From contig NC_087387.1 of assembly GCF_963675165.1 (NCBI RefSeq), forward strand, positions 1,911,501 to 1,975,500: a stretch of 64,000 bases of DNA, in the 5' to 3' direction. Position 1 is the first letter of the stretch. Each line of letters opens with the position of its first letter. Shown in pieces: positions 59,133 to 64,000 of the stretch. The position numbers and the translations under genes were made by a program. Origin of the DNA: Halichondria panicea. Lineage: Eukaryota; Porifera; Demospongiae; Suberitida; Halichondriidae. Under the pieces are notes generated by a model. That model saw only the letters and a program-made list of their open reading frames with translations, ran no database searches and was not told the origin of the DNA.

Positions 59133-62100
59133 ATGCTTGTAAATGCAATACTGACTGTCATAGCACTTCAGTTGCTGTGTCCTCAGTATGGTGTTCTCTC
59201 TCTGCGTATTGGAGCTTTCAATGTGCAAGTCTTTGGCCAGACGAAATTTGGGAAGCAGCATGTTGTCTCTACATTGAGCCAGGCACGTACATAGCTTGTA
59301 TGTGCATGTGTAAACAGTATTGTATGTGTTGATCACTGTGTATTGTTCACTTTGTATTGATCACTGTATATTGAACTGTGTATTGTGTGTGTGTGTGTAC
59401 GTGTATTGAATCACTGTGTATTGATCTCTGTGTATTGATCACTGTGTATTGATCTCTGTGTATTGATCTCTGTGTATTGTTGATCTATGTGTGTCACAGT
59501 ATTGTATTGATCACGTGTATTGAATCACTGTGTATTGATCTCTGTGTATTGTAGATCTATGTGTGTCACAGTATTGTATTGATCACTATAAAAGCTGGCT
59601 CTGTCAAAAAACGTGGCCTCTGTAGTTGGAAATTGATGTTTAAGCTTATGGATGGAAATCTTGTGTGCATAGTTGGGGGATGTCAGGTACATCGCAAGCC
59701 CATATCAAGTTTTGTTCTGCTGTAACTTAAAGTTGCAGCCCAATCAGATTGAAGCTTCACCGTCATCACCACATGGTACACCCACGTGTTGATACGCAGA
59801 GCATGCATGCAGGTGCATATTGTGTATGTATGTTCATACATATACTGGACTGCAATCTGATTGGTCTGATTCGGTTGAAAATAATTATGGTTGCAGCAGA
59901 ACAAGGCATGATTTAGGTTTGCAAACCAACCATGTGCGCCTGTTTCTCGGACGTCGGGTCATGCCCAACTAGAGTATGCACACTGTATAAAACTTTGTCT
60001 TTTTGTTATCCTAGCCTTTACATCATGGTTCCGCTGTAACCTAGCCTTTACATCATGGTTCCGCTGTAACCTAGCCTTTATATCATGGTTCCGCTGTAAC
60101 AGTGGAAGACGTCTAAAAGCCGACGCTACAACCATTTTGGAATTTTTACCTAATAGAGTTGTACTTCATAACTTTTCTCTGAACAGATTGTTAGGAGGTA
60201 CGATATCATCCTTGTACAAGAGATCCGAGATTCATCAGAAAGTGTGATTTATTCTTTCTTGGACATTGTTAATAGGTATAATTATTGTAAATGTAAGCAA
60301 TCATGGATATATCTCTTATTAATTAATTCATTTCCATGCAGTGAATGTCCACCTCATGTGAAATACAACCTTGTTGTAAGTGAGAGATTAGGACGATCTG
60401 CCAGCAAAGAGCAGTATGCTTTCCTATACAGGTACACATGCACATCCATTGCATACATGTACATTGCAAGCTAGTATTCTATCTCATGTGTCATATGTAC
60501 ATGTATGTATAGATTGGATAAAATTGAAGAACCGGAGGTATATCAGTATGAAGATGCTTTGGATCATTTTGAGAGAGAGCCATATGGCATATTTGTGCAA
60601 CCAAAAGAAATAGGTGAGCACATAAAAGGTGTATGATATGAATTGAGAAACTGTTTGTTATAAATTGGATACATGACATATTGTACAAACAGTGCGAGTA
60701 AAAGCTTGCATATAATAGGCTTCTAGCCATGTTTTCTTGGATTACGGTATTGTGGCTAAAACTTCGTTCTCGGATTGAGTTTTGCTCACAACTTAAGCTT
60801 ATTACGGTCTCTTCAGGATTGTTTAAGCAATCTACTTATTAGTTCGTTCATGAACATCAGCCATTACTTAAGACTTTGAACCTTTGGAATCCTTCTTAGC
60901 AACGACAATTGTTGACCTTTTCCCATTGATTTTCTGCAAATACATTTCGAGAGCAAATATTTTTGTGGATTTCACCAAACCGCGACCGCGAAAATGTGTG
61001 ACAAAAACAAAGCCAACCTCGAAATAATATAATTACGAAATTCACAAAAATGGCTAATCCCGGAAAAAAGTTGACCCTTGAATATTACCCGCTGTACGAT
61101 ATTCAAAAGCTATTGTTTTATAGCTTGTTTTTTTGTAGCCATAATTTTTGTAGCCATAATTATAGCTCGTACTGAGTGAGGCATTAGCACCAGTCTTACT
61201 GTGGCTTAGGATTACTGGCGCACATGGGTGCTAGTGATTTTTTTGACCTGGCATTACAGTCATAGAAAAATCAGCCTTGCGACAAACCAAGTTTTGATTA
61301 TTTTTTGCTTGCTTGCTCGTTATATAGCGCCATACATAATAAGAAACATCAATACCTCTCGATTAACACAGCTAGGTTATGATGATGCTGATGACTCTAA
61401 TTAAATCTCATACAGTGTTAATTAGACAACGGTCAAATGCTTCATTGTGCAGCTCAAGGTATTACGTTAATTAATAATTATGTTACTCTGTAACAGGATG
61501 TCCACCGTTTTTTATACTTGGAATTCACGTAAAACCAAGCGAGGTGGTTCAAGAAATGAACCAGCTTGACGAGGTGTTTCTTCAAGCTGCTCAAACATTT
61601 AAAACTGAAAATGGAATAATCCTTGGTGATTTCAATGCTGGCTGCTCCTACCTCTCATACTCGGAATACATGTCCCTGGATCTGATGACTGACACGAGGT
61701 ATTCTTGGCTGATTGACATCCATGAAGACACAACAACTACTGACAGTGACTGTGCGTATGATAGGTGAGAATACGTGACATCGCACGTTCTGATAATATA
61801 TACTGCTTTCTCTCTTTTCAACAGAATTGTTGTGTCAGGAGAAATCAGAAATTACATTCCTAACCAGAATATTGGAGTGTTTAGATTTGATGTGGAGTAT
61901 GCCCTGTCCTTAGAAGAGAGTCAGGAAGTTAGTGATCATTTCCCAGTCGAATTCGAGGTTGGAGGTACGTTTGATTGCAAATGCAACTTTCGAATGCAAA
62001 TGAATTATGCACTCGTGCATGTCCATCCCTATACATAGGCACCTACATTTCTAAGCAGTGGGATCCAGTATCACTGGAATGTGATCTTGAAGCTACTGCC

Positions 62101-63601
62101 CCTGGTCTAAGAGTTGGTGCTTTCAATGTTAGGATTTTCGGAGTCACAAAATTCAGTGAGGCTGATGTTGTGGAAATTTTGCGTCTGGTGAGGAGTTAAG
62201 AGCTGCTCGTGTTATACAAATTTCCATATCTGCGTAATGTATACATGTCGAACTAGTTATGTAACCATATAGATTACCCATCGCTATGATGTACTTCTTA
62301 TTCAAGAAATTCGCGACTCCTCTGAAGAAGTTATCTATTCTTTTCTGGACGTCGTTAACAGGTCAGTTCCAGAGCTTTTATGATACTTATAAGATTTATC
62401 ATGGATTTTTATACAGCGACTCCGAGGTGAAATATAGAATGGCTGTCAGTGACCGCTTGGGACGATCAACCAGCAAAGAGCAGTACGCCTTTTTGTACAG
62501 GTAATACAGTGAATGGCACATCGATCAAGTATTTGCATTAGCTAGTGCCACAAGAAGCTTTGTCGAAAGTCCTTATCAGACTGTCCTCTAATCTTTGCTA
62601 CTATAATAATTATAAGTTATGTGCTGCAATCAAGCACAGTTTTGAGTTGTAGTTTGGCAGTATTAGTACACTCGACATTATGTATTATTATGTACTCATG
62701 TGCGACACACTAGCTGCTGGTAGAAAATGTGGACAGTATTCATTCATACAATACGTCACATAAATTATGATATAGAGATGACAAGGTGGAGCTGTTGAGT
62801 TTATATCAAGAAGAAGATATTGAAGATGTGTTTGAAAGAGAACCATTCTGTGCTTTCTTTAGAAGCAGAGAAATCAGTAAGAATACAAAATAGTGCTCCC
62901 TGGAGTTACTCTCTATGTGCATGTTTTTATAGATGTCCCAGACTTTTTCTTGGTTGGTATCCACACAAAGCCCAGTGAAGCAGTTGAAGAGATAAACCAC
63001 TTGGACGATGTTTTTAAGAGGGCTTCTTCAGAATTTCAAACTGACAATGGAATAATTCTCGGTGACTTCAATGCCGACTGCTCTTACGTTTCCCCTGGAG
63101 AACATAGTTCATTGGACCTGGTGAAAGATGTAAGCTTCACTTGGTTGATTGACAGAAAAGCGGATACAACCACAACTGATACTCTCTGTTCATATGACAG
63201 GTCCGTATAATTATATGTACACGTATATAATATATCACTGTGCGTTGCACAATTGTGTAGACAAAGTTACGATACAAGTCATGATTAATAGAAAAATCTT
63301 CTCATGGGGCACATAATTATAACCAGGCAGCTGCATGATCTCGAAAGAGTTTAATCTTATACCCATGCGAATAATTATGTATACAAATTGTTTGTGAGAT
63401 ACACTCTGTCATCACATGCAGTGTCTCTATATCTACAGAATTGTCGTAGGTGGTGGTGACCTGATGAAGTACATTCCCAAATGGAGTGCCAAAGTATTCA
63501 GGTTTGACATAGAGTATGCTCTGTCCAAGGAAGAAACTCAGAAAGTCAGTGATCATTATCCAGTGGAGTTCCAGTTGCTTAGTGAGTTACACAGCATGTG
63601 A
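59133..63601 (+). CDS. Secreted tandem DNase I protein, two catalytic domains (12 exons, ~563 aa)
   Basis: Exons: 59133-59282, 60187-60275, 60342-60431, 60513-60613, 61497-61764, 61825-61964, 62039-62187, 62273-62361, 62417-62500, 62776-62876, 62933-63200, 63439-63601. All phases agree (1692 nt) if intron 1 uses a GC donor. MLVNAILTVIALQLLCP is a signal peptide. Domain 1 (~24-280) and domain 2 (~305-560) each carry the DNase I set: F-N-V-F-G, QEIRD (Glu62, Glu341), IH.KPSE (His154, His431), GDFNA.CSY (Asp188, Asp465), YDRIVV (Asp232, Asp509) and SDHxPVE (His271, ~549). These match the metal-dependent endonuclease active site of DNase I, so both domains should cleave extracellular DNA. A linker of about 25 residues joins them. 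Exon sizes repeat between domains (89, 90/84, 101, 268), showing internal duplication. The 3' end is TGA at 63599, or a donor at 63575 may lead on to further exons. Confidence 0.85.
59340..59585. repeat. Degenerate tandem repeat TGTATTGATC(A/T)CTG
   Basis: About fifteen imperfect units of 14-22 bp lie in intron 1 of the double DNase gene, including a larger direct duplication (near 59475 and 59540) of GATCTATGTGTGTCACAGTA. Confidence 0.85.
60011..60100. repeat. Three tandem 30-bp repeats
   Basis: The unit CTAGCCTTTACATCATGGTT plus CCGCTGTAAC is repeated at 60011-60040, 60041-60070 and 60071-60100. The first two are identical and the third differs by one base. It is in DNase intron 1. Confidence 0.95.
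60660..61100. mobile_element. Diverged repeat-element remnants in DNase intron 4
   Basis: TAGGCTTCTAGCCATGTTTTCTTGG and following phrases resemble the GCCTCGGTGCGCATGC family (TTCTATAGGCTTCC...). 60945-61100 carries TTTCGAGAGCAAATATTTTTG with complementary sequence near 61020-61080, resembling the CGTATAGYGCGAA group. Confidence 0.5.
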
Positions 63602-64000
63602 TTCGATGGGGACGCAGAGCTTGCTGTGTATGTAGACCCAGCTGTGAGGAAAACTTATTGAATTGAACCTTTTGTCGCTCCCTGCATATACTTACAGAGT
63701 TTCATCAGTTAGGGGGGAGGTTTGTTACGCGCGCCACAAAATGTTTGACCACTCCCACATTTGTTGGCCACACCCCTTATTACATGCTAGTGCATCACAC
63801 TACATATTTCCATCATAGACAGTATACGTACTGATGTGATGATATCATTATTCTACAACATTTTTGAGGGGAAGGTTCACCTTTCCCCCCCCCCCCCCCC
63901 CCCTACTAGATGTGAAACCCTGCTTAATTGTGTAGGCTATATTGAAAATTTTCTTTGTGCACTAAGCCAAGTCTAGACACTGTGATATGATCATATTGTT
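63602..64000. other. Right end of window: 3' flank of the DNase gene
   Basis: No clear exon is seen. There is a poly-C run near 63886-63903. An acceptor-like sequence (CTTACAG, ending 63699) opens a frame, but it lacks DNase I similarity. Confidence 0.5.

Noticed and set aside
59340-60100. Regular short repeats that could suggest a CRISPR-like array
   Set aside because: The 30-bp units are directly abutting with no spacers, and the 14-22-bp units are degenerate satellites in an intron. The DNA is eukaryotic.
1-64000. tRNA, rRNA or prokaryotic operon features
   Set aside because: None was recognised by eye. Introns, AATAAA signals and repeat content are all eukaryotic.

Overview
The window is eukaryotic nuclear DNA, very probably from an early-branching animal, most likely a demosponge. 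Evidence: genes are split into many short exons with GT-AG introns; the DNase I, HIBCH and lactone-oxidase genes look animal-like; there is an ankyrin/GTPase/Ig/Death-domain protein of a type known from sponges and cnidarians; and the intergenic DNA is AT-rich and packed with small inverted-repeat elements. The species call is inference. Exon joins were checked by hand for reading frame and splice phase, but no alignment was run.

Region 1 (1-9.5 kb): the end of a plus-strand gene (1-72) converges on a 27-exon minus-strand gene (229-9528). All phases of that gene agree and give about 1007 residues. It reads as two successive talin/kindlin-like FERM modules and a short repetitive tail, with no talin rod. 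Region 2 (10.1-15.9 kb): a lactone oxidase of the GULO/ALO type (minus) and a complete 13-exon HIBCH gene (plus) are divergent and share a 173-bp intergenic promoter region. Region 3 (15.9-20.3 kb): no gene, but a 2.3-kb foldback element carrying nested smaller elements.

Region 4 (20.4-41.0 kb): one large plus-strand gene of 12 exons with consistent phases, about 1368 residues. Its order is ankyrin repeats, a Roc-like GTPase with a COR-like region, an Ig-like domain, a basic segment and a Death domain. Its introns hold many inverted-repeat elements. Region 5 (41-54.3 kb): repeats, a decayed HIBCH copy interrupted by a 1.16-kb element, a broken minus-strand orphan ORF, then a third HIBCH copy that is nearly intact. 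Region 6 (54.5-58.7 kb): two tandem intronless paralogues of a cysteine-rich multi-pass membrane protein. Region 7 (59.1-63.6 kb): a secreted protein with two complete DNase I domains joined in frame.

No pathway links the genes, apart from the HIBCH copies (valine catabolism). The ankyrin-GTPase-Ig-Death protein and the secreted double nuclease are plausible innate-defence or cell-death components; that is inference. The most notable items are the double-FERM protein, the tandem DNase I protein, the ankyrin-Roc-Ig-Death architecture, and a hairpin element family with clean 9-bp target duplications.
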